Source: Citrobacter gillenii (GTDB taxonomy: Bacteria > Pseudomonadota > Gammaproteobacteria > Enterobacterales > Enterobacteriaceae). Taken from it: a stretch of 64,000 bases of DNA. This document shows positions 52,073-62,145 of this stretch, piece by piece. The position numbers and the translations under genes are program-made. The stretch spans positions 434,001 to 498,000 of the forward strand of contig NZ_SUQN01000002.1 in assembly GCF_013337685.1 (NCBI RefSeq), read 5' to 3'. Within the stretch, counting starts at the first letter, position 1. Every line of letters begins with the position of its first letter. The notes under the pieces are model-generated. The model was not told the origin of the DNA and ran no database searches. It saw only the letters and a program-made list of their open reading frames with translations.

Positions 52073-52489
52073 ATGGATGTTAATCGTTATTTTTGTACCG
52101 CCTTACTTATCGCAACAGCCGGTTTCTTTGCCGCGTCGGCCAGTGCTGCTGAATCGGTAGCCCCTCAATGTGAGTCCGGACCGCGGGATATGGAATATAT
52201 TTATGAACACGGAGCCCAGACTCGTTGTTTTTATCCTGCCATGACGCTGGAAGAAACGTATCAGGCACTGAGAAAAGCACGGTCGGACCGTCAAAACCTG
52301 ACACCCACGTTGACCCCAGGTAAGGATCGTAAAATAGAAAATCTTGGGGATACGGATCTCGTGGAATATGTCTGGAAAGGCAAAAACAATCTGCATATTA
52401 CGCAGAATTTTCCGGGTGGTATGACCGAGTTTATGTTTACCGTGGATAAATCCGGAACGACCGTGACGGAGATTGGGCACCCGGATTAA
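52073..52489 (+). CDS. Uncharacterised secreted/periplasmic protein
   Basis: I do not recognise this 138-residue protein. It has a Sec-type signal peptide (MDVNRYFCTALLIATAGFFA, cleavage likely after SASA), a mature part with two cysteines in PQCESG and TRCFYP that could form a disulfide, and a C-terminal strand-rich region (LVEYVWKGKNNLHITQNFPG). An AGGAGTGG Shine-Dalgarno supports the start. It stands alone between nei and the convergent abrB, whose stop is 9 bp away. Confidence 0.8.
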   Translation: MDVNRYFCTALLIATAGFFAASASAAESVAPQCESGPRDMEYIYEHGAQTRCFYPAMTLEETYQALRKARSDRQNLTPTLTPGKDRKIENLGDTDLVEYVWKGKNNLHITQNFPGGMTEFMFTVDKSGTTVTEIGHPD

Positions 52490-52502
52490 CGCCCCGCGTT
52501 AA
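52486..52502. other. Palindrome carrying both stop codons
   Basis: TTAACGC-CCC-GCGTTAA; its TAA on each strand ends the secreted protein gene and abrB respectively. It forms a 7-bp hairpin in both transcripts, without T runs. Confidence 0.7.
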
Positions 52503-53548
52503 GACGGCGGTTTTCTCAGCGCATGTGCCGAGATAAAGCGGGCGATGGCCGGCCCGGTGAGCAAAATGCTGAACAGTCGCAGGGTTTGCATCGCCATGAT
52601 CAGCGCCATATCGGCGTGGCTCCCTGCGGCAATTACCGCGACGGAGTCCACTCCGCCTGGGCTGGTCGCCAGATAGGCAGTGAGAAAATCTATCTGCATG
52701 TAATGCGCCAGTCCCCAGGCCATAGCGGCGCAAATCGCCATCAGTGAAAAAATGGACAACAGGATCTGTGGCAACGGGCGCAGCGCCATAAAAAAAATCT
52801 GCTTGTCAAAACCGAGACCAATTTGCCAACCGATGGCCATATAGGCTATCGCCAGCAGCCATTCCGGCAGTTCAATCACCATCACGCCGCCTGCGTTCAG
52901 CAGCGCGCCAGCCAGCATCGGCAGCAGCATCACGCCTGAAGGTATACGCAGTAAGCGTCCGGCAGTACCAGCCACCACGGCCAGCAACAGGGTGCTGAAC
53001 AAATTGCTGCTCAGCGGCGGAAACCAGACCATTTGCTCGCTGACCGCTTGCGCCCGATCGCCCATTACCAGTCGGGTGACCAGTGCCGCAGCGCCAACCA
53101 CCAATAGCACCCGCAGATACTGCATAAACGCCACCAGACGGATATCGGCGCCATATTCCTGGGCCATAGCAACCATTGCCGCCGCGCCGCCAGGTGAAGA
53201 TCCCCACGCGCCGGTATTGCCCGGCAGCTTACTGTAGCGAACCAACAGCCAGCCTATTGCGGTGCTGGAGATAAGGGTCGCCAGCAGGATGGCAATCACC
53301 ACCGGCCAGTGTGCCGCCAGCGTTGTAAAAATGGAGCCGGTGAGGTTTTGCGCAATCATGCAGCCGAGAATGGCCTGCGCAGCAAGAAAGGTACAGCGAG
53401 GCGGGTGCAGGGCAATGCCACGCAAACTGAACAATATGCCAACGATCATTGAACCGAGCAGTAGCGGTCCCGGGAGATGGATAAACAAAAAGAGCAGGGA
53501 AAGAAGTAATGACAGCACAAACAATGCGGCCCACTGCAAAACAGGCAT
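52499..53548 (-). CDS. abrB: AbrB-family membrane protein
   Basis: A 349-residue polytopic inner-membrane protein with the duplicated AbrB domain; the repeat is seen as NTGAWGSSPGGAAAMVAMAQ and ATSPGGVDSVAVIAAG. Named in E. coli as a regulator of aidB expression, but its features are those of a transporter. The start MPVLQWAALF is preferred by homology; an ATG ten codons upstream (53578) exists. Confidence 0.93.
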   Translation of the reverse strand: MPVLQWAALFVLSLLLSLLFLFIHLPGPLLLGSMIVGILFSLRGIALHPPRCTFLAAQAILGCMIAQNLTGSIFTTLAAHWPVVIAILLATLISSTAIGWLLVRYSKLPGNTGAWGSSPGGAAAMVAMAQEYGADIRLVAFMQYLRVLLVVGAAALVTRLVMGDRAQAVSEQMVWFPPLSSNLFSTLLLAVVAGTAGRLLRIPSGVMLLPMLAGALLNAGGVMVIELPEWLLAIAYMAIGWQIGLGFDKQIFFMALRPLPQILLSIFSLMAICAAMAWGLAHYMQIDFLTAYLATSPGGVDSVAVIAAGSHADMALIMAMQTLRLFSILLTGPAIARFISAHALRKPPS

Positions 53549-53637
53549 CCCATGCTCCTGAGTATCATTAAGTAACACTCAGTAAATCATAGAGAAAGCT
53601 GGATGAAAACAACGGGAGTCAAGAAAAAGAAAGAATG

Positions 53638-53717
53638 TGCCGGGCATAGCAAGATGCGGATTATCCGGCCTACGGAAATAAAAACGTAGGCCGGATAAGC
53701 GATAGCGCCATCCGGCA
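53638..53717. repeat. BIME (two inverted REPs) between abrB and gltA
   Basis: TGCCGGGCATAGCAAGATGC...TTATCCGGCCTACGG and the inverse GTAGGCCGGATAAGCGATAGC...CGCCATCCGGCA flank a short spacer. It lies just after the gltA stop. Confidence 0.92.
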
Positions 53718-53722
53718 GAGAA

Positions 53723-55006
53723 TTAGCGCTTAATATCAGCCTTAAAATCACGCTTGTCGTAGCCGGTGTACAGCTGACGAGGACGGGCGATTTTCATGCC
53801 GTCGGTGTGCATTTCGTTCCAGTGAGCAATCCAGCCAACGGTACGCGCCATGGCAAAGATTACGGTGAACATGGAAGACGGAATGCCCATCGCTTTCAGA
53901 ATGATACCGGAGTAGAAGTCGACGTTCGGGTACAGTTTCTTCTCGATGAAGTACGGGTCGTTCAGCGCGATGTGCTCAAGCTCCATCGCCACTTCCAGCA
54001 GATCATCTTTAGTGCCCAGTTCTTTCAGCACTTCATGGCAGGTTTCACGCATCACGGTGGCGCGTGGGTCATAGTTTTTGTAAACACGGTGACCAAAGCC
54101 CATCAGGCGGAAAGAGTCATTTTTGTCTTTCGCGCGGCGCACAAATTCTGGAATGTGTTTAACCGAGCTAATTTCTTCCAGCATCTTCAGTGCGGCTTCG
54201 TTTGCGCCGCCGTGTGCCGGTCCCCACAGGGAAGCAATACCGGCAGCGATACAGGCAAACGGGTTAGCGCCAGAAGAGCCCGCGGTACGTACGGTAGAGG
54301 TTGAGGCGTTCTGTTCGTGGTCGGCGTGCAGGATCAGAATACGGTCCATTGCGCGTTCCAGGATCGGATTCACTTCATATTTTTCGCACGGCGTGGAGAA
54401 CATCATGTTCAGGAAGTTACCGGCGTAAGACAGGTCATTGCGCGGGTAAACAAACGGCTGGCCGATGGAGTATTTGTAGCACATTGCGGCCATGGTCGGC
54501 ATTTTGGACAGCAGACGGAAGGCGGCAATTTCACGATGGCGCGGATTATTCACGTCCAGAGAATCGTGGTAGAACGCAGCCAGCGCCCCGGTGACACCGC
54601 ACATCACGGCCATCGGGTGGGAGTCGCGGCGGAAACCGTGGAACAGACGGGTGATCTGCTCGTGGATCATGGTATGGCGAGTGACCGTGGTTTTGAACTC
54701 GTCGTACTCTTCCTGCGTCGGTTTTTCACCGTACAGCAGGATATAACACACTTCCAGATAGTTAGATTCGGTAGCCAACTGGTCAATCGGGAAGCCGCGA
54801 TGCAGCAAAATACCTTCGTCACCGTCGATGAACGTAATTTTGGATTCGCAGGATGCGGTAGAGGTGAAACCTGGGTCAAAAGTAAACATGCCTTTTGAGC
54901 CAAGGCTACGAATATCAATAACGTCCTGACCGAGCGTGCCTTTTAGCACATCCAGTTCGATAGCAGTATCACCGTTTAGAGTGAGTTTTGCTTTAGTATC
55001 AGCCAT
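53723..55006 (-). CDS. gltA: Citrate synthase (type II)
   Basis: Condenses acetyl-CoA with oxaloacetate at the entry to the TCA cycle; hexameric NADH-sensitive form. 427 residues with an N-terminal beta domain ([20 protein letters not shown]) and catalytic motifs [27 protein letters not shown] and an Asp further on. Divergent from sdhCDAB with long shared control region. Confidence 0.98.
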   Translation of the reverse strand: MADTKAKLTLNGDTAIELDVLKGTLGQDVIDIRSLGSKGMFTFDPGFTSTASCESKITFIDGDEGILLHRGFPIDQLATESNYLEVCYILLYGEKPTQEEYDEFKTTVTRHTMIHEQITRLFHGFRRDSHPMAVMCGVTGALAAFYHDSLDVNNPRHREIAAFRLLSKMPTMAAMCYKYSIGQPFVYPRNDLSYAGNFLNMMFSTPCEKYEVNPILERAMDRILILHADHEQNASTSTVRTAGSSGANPFACIAAGIASLWGPAHGGANEAALKMLEEISSVKHIPEFVRRAKDKNDSFRLMGFGHRVYKNYDPRATVMRETCHEVLKELGTKDDLLEVAMELEHIALNDPYFIEKKLYPNVDFYSGIILKAMGIPSSMFTVIFAMARTVGWIAHWNEMHTDGMKIARPRQLYTGYDKRDFKADIKR

Positions 55007-55402
55007 TTACGGTCTCCTTAGCGCCTTATTGCTTAAGACTACTCAGGTGAGATCTGTTTCAACTCATCAATTAACCGTTACCACTTTGTTATTCGGCTCG
55101 CCGCTCTGCGAAGAGGAGAAAACCAGGGTACAGAGCAATGGGCGCTTGCAGGTAAATCAGTTAACTCATGGTGAATTAGCAACAAATCAACAACTTAGCA
55201 ATCCGAATTATTAAACCTGTCTACACTAATAACTGTCCTGAATTCATTGGTCAACCTTTCCACACTGTTACATAACTTACTCATCGGTGAAAGAGTGACC
55301 CCATAACTTTTACGCATTATATGCTTTTTCTGGTGTCGTTTGTAACAAGTTTGTTTAATGATTGTCAAATCAGATGATTAAAAATTAAAATAATGTTGTT
55401 AT

Positions 55403-55418
55403 CGTGACCTATGTCACT
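55403..55418. promoter_or_regulatory. CRP-cAMP site upstream of sdhC (candidate)
   Basis: CGTGACCTATGTCACT fits TGTGA-N6-TCACA with one mismatch per half, about 80 bp before the predicted sdh start, the position known in E. coli. Confidence 0.7.
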
Positions 55419-55455
55419 GTTCGGGATAAAACCCGACAAACTATATGTAGGTTAA

Positions 55456-55484
55456 TTGTAATGATTTTGTGAACGTCCTATACT
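55456..55484 (+). promoter_or_regulatory. sdhC sigma-70 promoter
   Basis: TTGTAA and TATACT separated by exactly 17 bp; the -10 and its flanks equal E. coli Psdh. Transcription should start near 55491. Confidence 0.85.
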
Positions 55485-55715
55485 GCCGCCAGGTCTCCGG
55501 AATACCCTGCAATCCCGAGCCAACCAGCGTTGTAACGTGTCGTTTTAGCAACTGGAAGCAGTGTTTTATATGACGCGTAGTTATAGTAAGGACGCTGTCT
55601 GACCCGCACGCAGACCGGAGGAAGGAAATCCCGTCGTCTTTCAGGCAACAGGAGTCTTCATCTTCTGTACCCGAAGTCTAAAGGGAATAATAAGAACAGC
55701 ATGTGGGCGTTATTC

Positions 55716-56105
55716 ATGATAAGAAATGTGAAAAAACAAAGACCTGTCAATCTGGATCTGCAAACGATTCGGTTCCCAATCACGGCGATAGCGTCCATTC
55801 TCCATCGCGTATCTGGAGTGATCACCTTCGTGGCGGTCGGGATACTGTTGTGGTTATTGGGTACCAGCCTTTCCTCCCCTGAAGGTTTCCTCGCGGCGTC
55901 TTCCATTATGAATAACTTCTTTGTGGAGTTAATTCTGTGGGGAATTCTGATAGCGCTGGCCTACCACGCCGTCATGGGCATTCGCCATCTGTTGATGGAT
56001 TTTGGCTACATCGAAGAAACCCTCGAAGCAGGGACGCGTTCTGCCAAAATTTCTTTTGTTATCATTGTCGTGCTTTCACTTCTCGCAGGAGTCCTCGTAT
56101 GGTAA
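55716..56105 (+). CDS. sdhC: Succinate dehydrogenase cytochrome b556 subunit
   Basis: A membrane anchor with three helices and a haem ligand His in [17 protein letters not shown] (or the SILHRVSG motif for quinone site). 129 residues from [10 protein letters not shown]; an ATG five codons earlier (55701) is also in frame but not used in the family. Its stop overlaps the sdhD start. Confidence 0.97.
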   Translation: MIRNVKKQRPVNLDLQTIRFPITAIASILHRVSGVITFVAVGILLWLLGTSLSSPEGFLAASSIMNNFFVELILWGILIALAYHAVMGIRHLLMDFGYIEETLEAGTRSAKISFVIIVVLSLLAGVLVW

Positions 56106-56446
56106 GCAACGCCTCCGCATTAGGACGCAACGGCGTACATGACTTCATTCTGGTCCGTGCTACCGCTATCGTTCTGACGTTATACATCATCTATATGGTC
56201 GGCTTCTTCGCCACCAGTGGCACGCTGACCTGGGAAATCTGGACCGGTTTCTTCTCATCGGCATTCACCAAAGTCTTCACCCTGCTGGCACTGTTTTCTA
56301 TCTTGATTCATGCCTGGATTGGCATGTGGCAGGTGTTGACCGACTACGTTAAACCACTGGCTGTGCGCCTGATTCTGCAACTGGCGATTGTCGTTGCACT
56401 GGTGGTTTACGTCATTTATGGATTCGTTGTGGTGTGGGGTGTGTAA
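56099..56446 (+). CDS. sdhD: Succinate dehydrogenase membrane anchor SdhD
   Basis: The second membrane anchor, 115 residues with three helices, starting [16 protein letters not shown]. Haem ligand His in [12 protein letters not shown], followed by the quinone-site Tyr/Asp in TDYVK. Overlaps sdhC by 7 bp and sdhA by 1 bp. Confidence 0.97.
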   Translation: MVSNASALGRNGVHDFILVRATAIVLTLYIIYMVGFFATSGTLTWEIWTGFFSSAFTKVFTLLALFSILIHAWIGMWQVLTDYVKPLAVRLILQLAIVVALVVYVIYGFVVVWGV

Positions 56447-58212
56447 TGAAACTGCCAGTCAGAGAATTTGATGCTGTTGTGATTGGTGCCGGTGGCGCAG
56501 GTATGCGCGCGGCGCTGCAAATTTCCCAGAGCGGCCAGACCTGTGCGCTGCTCTCCAAAGTGTTCCCAACCCGTTCCCATACCGTTTCCGCGCAGGGTGG
56601 CATCACCGTTGCGCTCGGTAATACCCATGAAGATAACTGGGAATGGCACATGTACGACACCGTTAAAGGGTCGGATTACATTGGTGATCAGGACGCGATT
56701 GAATATATGTGTAAGACCGGCCCGGAAGCGATTCTGGAACTGGACCATATGGGCCTGCCGTTCTCGCGTCTTGACGATGGCACTATCTATCAACGTCCGT
56801 TTGGTGGCCAGTCGAAAAACTTCGGCGGCGAGCAGGCGGCACGTACTGCAGCAGCAGCTGACCGTACCGGTCATGCGCTGTTGCACACGCTGTATCAGCA
56901 GAACCTGAAAAACCATACCACCATTTTCTCTGAGTGGTACGCGCTGGATCTGGTGAAAAACGCCGATGGCGCAGTGGTCGGCTGTACCGCCCTGTGTATC
57001 GAAACCGGTGAAGTGGTTTACTTCAAAGCCCGCGCCACCGTGCTGGCAACCGGCGGCGCAGGCCGTATTTACCAGTCCACCACCAACGCGCATATCAATA
57101 CCGGTGACGGCGTTGGCATGGCAATCCGTGCCGGTGTACCGGTGCAGGATATGGAAATGTGGCAGTTCCACCCAACCGGTATCGCCGGGGCAGGGGTTCT
57201 GGTCACTGAAGGTTGCCGTGGTGAAGGCGGTTACCTGCTGAACAAACACGGTGAGCGCTTTATGGAGCGTTATGCCCCGAATGCGAAAGACCTGGCGGGT
57301 CGTGACGTGGTGGCGCGTTCTATCATGATCGAAATCCGTGAAGGTCGTGGCTGTGACGGTCCATGGGGCCCACACGCCAAGCTGAAACTCGACCATCTGG
57401 GTAAAGAGGTTCTTGAGTCCCGTCTGCCGGGCATCCTTGAACTCTCCCGTACCTTTGCTCACGTTGACCCGGTGAAAGAACCTATCCCGGTTATCCCAAC
57501 CTGCCACTACATGATGGGCGGCGTGCCGACCAAAGTGACCGGCCAGGCGCTGACCGTGAACGAGCAGGGCGAAGACGTGGTGATTCCTGGGCTGTTTGCG
57601 GTGGGCGAAATCGCCTGCGTATCGGTTCACGGCGCCAACCGTCTGGGCGGCAACTCGCTGCTGGATCTGGTGGTGTTCGGTCGTGCGGTGGGTCTGCATC
57701 TGCAGGAATCTATCGCCGAGCAGGGTGACCTTCGCGATGCAACAGAAGACGAGATTGATGCTTCTCTGGAACGACTGAACCGCTGGAACGGCAACCGTGA
57801 CGGCGAAGATCCTGTGGTCATCCGTAAAGCGCTGCAGGAATGTATGCAGCATAACTTCTCGGTATTCCGTGAAGGTGACGCGATGGCGAAGGGTCTTGAA
57901 GAGCTGAAGGTGATTCGCGAGCGCCTGAAAAATGCCCGTCTGGATGATACCTCCAGCGAGTTCAACACCCAGCGCGTTGAGTGTCTGGAGTTGGATAACC
58001 TGATGGAAACTGCTTACGCCACGGCGGTGTCTGCAAACTTCCGTACCGAAAGCCGTGGCGCGCATAGCCGCTTCGACTTCCCGGAACGTGACGATGAAAA
58101 CTGGCTGTGCCATTCCCTGTACCTGCCAGAATCGGAATCCATGACACGACGTCAGGTCAACATGGAACCGAAACTGCGCCCGGCATTCCCGCCGAAAATT
58201 CGTACTTATTAA
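56446..58212 (+). CDS. sdhA: Succinate dehydrogenase flavoprotein subunit
   Basis: Oxidises succinate to fumarate with covalent FAD. His45 ([10 protein letters not shown]) is the flavinylation site; the N-terminal Rossmann motif is [10 protein letters not shown] and the active-site segment [11 protein letters not shown] is intact. 588 residues, as in E. coli. Confidence 0.98.
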   Translation: MKLPVREFDAVVIGAGGAGMRAALQISQSGQTCALLSKVFPTRSHTVSAQGGITVALGNTHEDNWEWHMYDTVKGSDYIGDQDAIEYMCKTGPEAILELDHMGLPFSRLDDGTIYQRPFGGQSKNFGGEQAARTAAAADRTGHALLHTLYQQNLKNHTTIFSEWYALDLVKNADGAVVGCTALCIETGEVVYFKARATVLATGGAGRIYQSTTNAHINTGDGVGMAIRAGVPVQDMEMWQFHPTGIAGAGVLVTEGCRGEGGYLLNKHGERFMERYAPNAKDLAGRDVVARSIMIEIREGRGCDGPWGPHAKLKLDHLGKEVLESRLPGILELSRTFAHVDPVKEPIPVIPTCHYMMGGVPTKVTGQALTVNEQGEDVVIPGLFAVGEIACVSVHGANRLGGNSLLDLVVFGRAVGLHLQESIAEQGDLRDATEDEIDASLERLNRWNGNRDGEDPVVIRKALQECMQHNFSVFREGDAMAKGLEELKVIRERLKNARLDDTSSEFNTQRVECLELDNLMETAYATAVSANFRTESRGAHSRFDFPERDDENWLCHSLYLPESESMTRRQVNMEPKLRPAFPPKIRTY

Positions 58213-58227
58213 TGCGGAGACAGGACA

Positions 58228-58944
58228 ATGAAACTCGAGTTTTCAGTTTATCGTTATAACCCGGACGTAGACGATGCTCCGCATATGCAGGATTACACCC
58301 TGGAAGCGGAAGAAGGTCGCGACATGATGCTGCTGGATGCGTTGATGCAGCTGAAGGAAAAAGACCCGTCACTGTCGTTCCGTCGCTCTTGCCGTGAAGG
58401 CGTTTGTGGCTCCGACGGCCTGAACATGAACGGCAAAAATGGTCTGGCCTGTATCACACCTATTTCTGCGCTGAATCAGCCGGGCAAAAAAATTGTCATC
58501 CGCCCGTTGCCGGGTTTACCGGTGGTGCGCGATTTGGTGGTAGACATGGGGCAATTCTACGCACAGTATGAGAAGATTAAACCTTACTTGTTGAATAATG
58601 GGAAAAATCCACCGGCTCGTGAGCATTTACAAATGCCTGAGCAGCGTGAGAAGCTCGATGGGCTGTATGAATGTATTTTATGTGCATGCTGCTCAACGTC
58701 CTGCCCGTCATTCTGGTGGAATCCGGACAAGTTTGTTGGCCCTGCAGGTCTGCTGGCTGCGTATCGCTTCCTGATTGACAGTCGCGATACCGAGACCGAC
58801 AGTCGCCTGGAAGGTTTAAGTGACGCTTTCAGCGTATTCCGCTGCCATAGCATCATGAACTGCGTCAGTGTATGTCCTAAGGGGCTGAACCCGACGCGCG
58901 CTATCGGCCATATTAAGTCGATGCTGCTGAAGCGTAGTGCATAA
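58228..58944 (+). CDS. sdhB: Succinate dehydrogenase iron-sulfur subunit
   Basis: Carries electrons through 2Fe-2S (CREGVCGSDG...C), 4Fe-4S (CILCACCSTSC) and 3Fe-4S (CHSIMNCVSVCP) clusters to quinone. 238 residues as in E. coli. Confidence 0.98.
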   Translation: MKLEFSVYRYNPDVDDAPHMQDYTLEAEEGRDMMLLDALMQLKEKDPSLSFRRSCREGVCGSDGLNMNGKNGLACITPISALNQPGKKIVIRPLPGLPVVRDLVVDMGQFYAQYEKIKPYLLNNGKNPPAREHLQMPEQREKLDGLYECILCACCSTSCPSFWWNPDKFVGPAGLLAAYRFLIDSRDTETDSRLEGLSDAFSVFRCHSIMNCVSVCPKGLNPTRAIGHIKSMLLKRSA

Positions 58945-58951
58945 GTCGTTG

Positions 58952-59032
58952 TTGCCGGATGGCGACGTAAACGTCTTATCAGGCCTACAGGTACAATCCC
59001 GTAGGCCTGATAAGTGAAGCGCCATCAGGCAA
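58952..59032. repeat. BIME between sdhB and sucA
   Basis: TTGCCGGATGGCGACGTAAACG...TTATCAGGCCTACAGG followed by the inverse GTAGGCCTGATAAGTGAAGC...GCCATCAGGCAA. Confidence 0.92.
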
Positions 59033-59044
59033 ATCGTTAATGCA

Positions 59045-59093
59045 GGAAACCTCTAAAAACTGCCTCTTATCTCTGACAGTTTTTAAAGGTTCC
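59045..59093. repeat. Long imperfect inverted repeat
   Basis: GGAAACCTCTAAAAACTG (59045-59062) pairs with CAGTTTTTAAAGGTTCC (59077-59093), a 17-bp stem with a 14-nt loop. Confidence 0.8.
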
Positions 59094-59123
59094 TTCGCGA
59101 GCCAAACAAAAAGAGCTCGCAAG
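59094..59123. repeat. Second hairpin
   Basis: GCGAGC (59097-59102) and GCTCGC (59115-59120) with a 12-nt A-rich loop, directly after the first hairpin. Confidence 0.65.
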
Positions 59124-59133
59124 TGAACCCCGG

Positions 59134-59153
59134 CACGCATACGCGTATGCGTG
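59134..59153. repeat. Perfect 20-bp palindrome
   Basis: CACGCATACGCGTATGCGTG, fully self-complementary, between the hairpins and the ERIC. Confidence 0.9.
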
Positions 59154-59170
59154 GTAGTATCCACGGCGAA

Positions 59171-59297
59171 ATACTCGTCATAGTTCAGGTTGCATGTCCG
59201 TTGGCTGCACTTGCTCACCCCGGTCACTTACTGGCTGTAAGCTCCCAGGGATTCGCAAGCTTGCCGCCTTCCTGAAACGTGAACTATTTAGAGTATT
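59171..59297. repeat. ERIC element upstream of sucA
   Basis: ATACTCGTCATAGTTCAGGT at one end, core CTCACCCCGGTCACTTACTG, and CGTGAACTATTTAGAGTAT at the other; 127 bp, full length. It ends 32 bp before the sucA ATG. Confidence 0.93.
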
Positions 59298-59329
59298 AAA
59301 TAAGCAGAAAAGATGCTTAAGGGATCACG

Positions 59330-62131
59330 ATGCAGAACAGCGCTTTGAAAGCCTGGTTGGACTCTTCTTACCTCTCTGGTTCGAACCAGAGTTGGATAGA
59401 ACAGCTCTATGAAGACTTCTTAACCGACCCTGACTCGGTAGATGCTAACTGGCGTTCGACGTTCCAGCAGTTACCTGGTACCGGAGTCAAACCGGATCAA
59501 CTCCATTCAAAAACGCGTGATTATTTCCGTCGTCAGGCGTTGGCTACCCCACGTTACTCTTCTTCTATTTCCGACCCTGATGCCAATGTGAAGCAGGTTA
59601 AAGTCCTGCAGCTCATCAACGCATACCGTTTCCGCGGCCATCAGCATGCGAATCTCGATCCGCTGGGACTGTGGCAGCAAGAAAACGTGGCCGATCTGGA
59701 TCCGTCTTTCCACGATCTGACCGAAGCCGATCTTCAGGAAAGCTTTAACGTCGGTTCTTTTGCCGGTGGCAAAGATACGATGAAGCTGGGCGAGTTACTG
59801 GAAGCACTGAAGCAAACTTACTGCGGCCCGATTGGCGCCGAGTACATGCACATCACCAGCACCGAAGAGAAACGCTGGCTTCAACAGCGTATCGAATCCG
59901 GTCGCGCGGCGTTCAGTGGCGAAGAGAAAAAACGTTTCCTCAGTGAACTGACCGCAGCTGAAGGTCTGGAGCGCTACCTGGGGGCCAAGTTCCCGGGTGC
60001 TAAACGCTTCTCGCTGGAAGGCGGCGATGCGTTAATTCCGATGCTCAAAGAGATGATTCGCCATGCCGGCAACAGCGGCACGCGTGAAGTGGTTCTGGGC
60101 ATGGCGCACCGTGGTCGTTTGAACGTGCTGGTGAACGTGCTGGGTAAACGTCCACAAGAACTGTTCGACGAATTTGCGGGCAAACATAAAGAACACCTCG
60201 GTACCGGTGACGTGAAGTACCACATGGGCTTCTCATCGGATATCGAAACCGAAGGCGGTCTGGTTCACCTGGCGCTGGCGTTTAACCCGTCGCACCTGGA
60301 AATCGTCAGCCCGGTGGTTATCGGTTCCGTTCGTGCGCGTCTGGACAGACTGGATGAGCCGAGCAGCAATAAAGTTCTGCCGATCACCATTCACGGTGAC
60401 GCAGCGGTAACCGGGCAGGGCGTGGTTCAGGAAACCCTGAACATGTCGAAAGCGCGCGGCTACGAAGTCGGCGGCACCGTTCGTATCGTTATCAACAACC
60501 AGGTCGGATTCACCACCTCTAACCCACTGGATGCGCGTTCCACGCCGTATTGCACCGACATTGGTAAGATGGTGATGGCGCCGATTTTCCACGTCAATGC
60601 GGATGACCCGGAAGCGGTCGCTTTCGTGACGCGTCTGGCGCTGGATTTCCGTAATACCTTTAAACGCGATGTGTTCATTGATCTGGTGTGCTACCGCCGT
60701 CACGGCCATAACGAAGCCGACGAGCCGAGCGCAACCCAGCCGCTGATGTATCAGAAAATCAAAAAACACCCGACGCCGCGCAAAATCTACGCTGACAAAC
60801 TGGAAACCGATAAAGTTGTTACGCTGGAAGACGCGACCGAAATGGTCAACCTGTATCGTGATGCGTTAGATGCGGGTGAATGCGTGGTGAAAGAGTGGCG
60901 TCCAATGAACATGCACTCCTTCACCTGGTCACCGTACCTCAACCACGATTGGGATGAGAACTACCCGAGCAAGGTTGAAATGAAGCGTTTGCAGGAACTG
61001 GCAAAACGCATCAGTACCGTACCTGAAGCGGTTGAAATGCAGTCGCGCGTCGCCAAGATTTACGGTGACCGTCAGTCAATGGCTGCCGGCGAGAAGCTGT
61101 TCGACTGGGGTGGCGCTGAGAATCTGGCCTACGCCACGCTGGTAGACGAAGGCATTCCGGTTCGTCTGTCGGGTGAAGACTCTGGTCGCGGGACCTTCTT
61201 CCACCGCCATGCGGTGATCCACAACCAGGCGAACGGTTCAACCTACACCCCATTGCAGCACGTGCATAACGGTCAGGGCACGTTCCGCGTATGGGACTCC
61301 GTTCTGTCTGAAGAAGCGGTGCTGGCATTTGAATACGGCTACGCCACGGCTGAGCCGCGCACGCTGACCATCTGGGAAGCACAGTTTGGCGACTTCGCCA
61401 ACGGCGCACAGGTGGTTATCGACCAGTTCATCTCCTCTGGCGAGCAGAAATGGGGCCGCATGTGTGGTCTGGTGATGCTGCTGCCGCACGGCTATGAAGG
61501 TCAGGGGCCGGAGCACTCCTCCGCGCGTCTGGAACGTTATCTGCAACTCTGCGCCGAGCAGAACATGCAGGTTTGCGTCCCGTCTACCCCGGCTCAGGTG
61601 TACCACATGCTGCGTCGTCAGGCGCTGCGCGGTATGCGCCGTCCACTGGTGGTGATGTCACCGAAGTCATTGCTGCGTCATCCGCTGGCAGTGTCCACGC
61701 TGGACGAACTGGCTAACGGTGCGTTCCTGCCAGCCATTGGCGAGATTGATGAACTGGATCCGAAAGGCGTGAAGCGCGTTGTAATGTGTTCTGGTAAGGT
61801 TTATTACGACCTGCTGGAGCAACGCCGCAAGAATGGTCAGAAAGATGTTGCCATTGTGCGCATCGAACAGCTTTATCCGTTCCCGCATAAAGCGATGCAG
61901 GACGTGTTGAAACAGTACGCTCACGTACATGATTTTGTCTGGTGCCAGGAAGAGCCGCTCAACCAGGGCGCATGGTACTGCAGCCAGCATCATTTCCGTG
62001 AAGTGATTCCATTTGGGTCTGCTCTGCGTTACGCAGGTCGCCCGGCCTCTGCCTCACCGGCAGTAGGGTATATGTCCGTTCACCAGAAGCAGCAACAAGA
62101 TCTGGTAAATGACGCGCTGAACGTCGATTAA
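59330..62131 (+). CDS. sucA: 2-oxoglutarate dehydrogenase E1
   Basis: The thiamine-diphosphate-dependent decarboxylase of the 2-oxoglutarate dehydrogenase complex. 933 residues with the ThDP motif region GDAAVTGQGVVQETLNM and the conserved His in AHRGRLNVL and RHGHNEADE. N-terminal E2-binding segment MQNSALKAWLDSSYLSG. Same length as E. coli. Confidence 0.98.
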   Translation: MQNSALKAWLDSSYLSGSNQSWIEQLYEDFLTDPDSVDANWRSTFQQLPGTGVKPDQLHSKTRDYFRRQALATPRYSSSISDPDANVKQVKVLQLINAYRFRGHQHANLDPLGLWQQENVADLDPSFHDLTEADLQESFNVGSFAGGKDTMKLGELLEALKQTYCGPIGAEYMHITSTEEKRWLQQRIESGRAAFSGEEKKRFLSELTAAEGLERYLGAKFPGAKRFSLEGGDALIPMLKEMIRHAGNSGTREVVLGMAHRGRLNVLVNVLGKRPQELFDEFAGKHKEHLGTGDVKYHMGFSSDIETEGGLVHLALAFNPSHLEIVSPVVIGSVRARLDRLDEPSSNKVLPITIHGDAAVTGQGVVQETLNMSKARGYEVGGTVRIVINNQVGFTTSNPLDARSTPYCTDIGKMVMAPIFHVNADDPEAVAFVTRLALDFRNTFKRDVFIDLVCYRRHGHNEADEPSATQPLMYQKIKKHPTPRKIYADKLETDKVVTLEDATEMVNLYRDALDAGECVVKEWRPMNMHSFTWSPYLNHDWDENYPSKVEMKRLQELAKRISTVPEAVEMQSRVAKIYGDRQSMAAGEKLFDWGGAENLAYATLVDEGIPVRLSGEDSGRGTFFHRHAVIHNQANGSTYTPLQHVHNGQGTFRVWDSVLSEEAVLAFEYGYATAEPRTLTIWEAQFGDFANGAQVVIDQFISSGEQKWGRMCGLVMLLPHGYEGQGPEHSSARLERYLQLCAEQNMQVCVPSTPAQVYHMLRRQALRGMRRPLVVMSPKSLLRHPLAVSTLDELANGAFLPAIGEIDELDPKGVKRVVMCSGKVYYDLLEQRRKNGQKDVAIVRIEQLYPFPHKAMQDVLKQYAHVHDFVWCQEEPLNQGAWYCSQHHFREVIPFGSALRYAGRPASASPAVGYMSVHQKQQQDLVNDALNVD

Positions 62132-62145
62132 ATAAAGGATAAATA

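Larger units (their letters stand above)
55007..55715. promoter_or_regulatory. gltA-sdhC divergent control region
   Basis: 709 bp without genes. The sdh-proximal half has a CRP-like site and a consensus-like sdhC promoter followed by a long leader (about 225 nt). The gltA side is AT-rich; no single promoter is assigned there. ArcA control is known for both operons in enterics but no ArcA sites were scored. Confidence 0.75.
58945..59329. other. sdhB-sucA intergenic region: BIME, three hairpins, ERIC
   Basis: 385 bp that the operon message must cross. It contains a REP pair, a 49-bp imperfect hairpin, a second hairpin, a 20-bp perfect palindrome, then a full ERIC and the sucA Shine-Dalgarno (AAGGGATC). 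Confidence 0.85.

Noticed and set aside
56416-58113. A long open frame (565 codons) antisense to sdhA, and similar frames opposite glnS, sucB and nagE
   Set aside because: These are codon-bias shadows of highly expressed genes: no Shine-Dalgarno or promoter, composition unlike real proteins, and the sense strand is a complete known enzyme.
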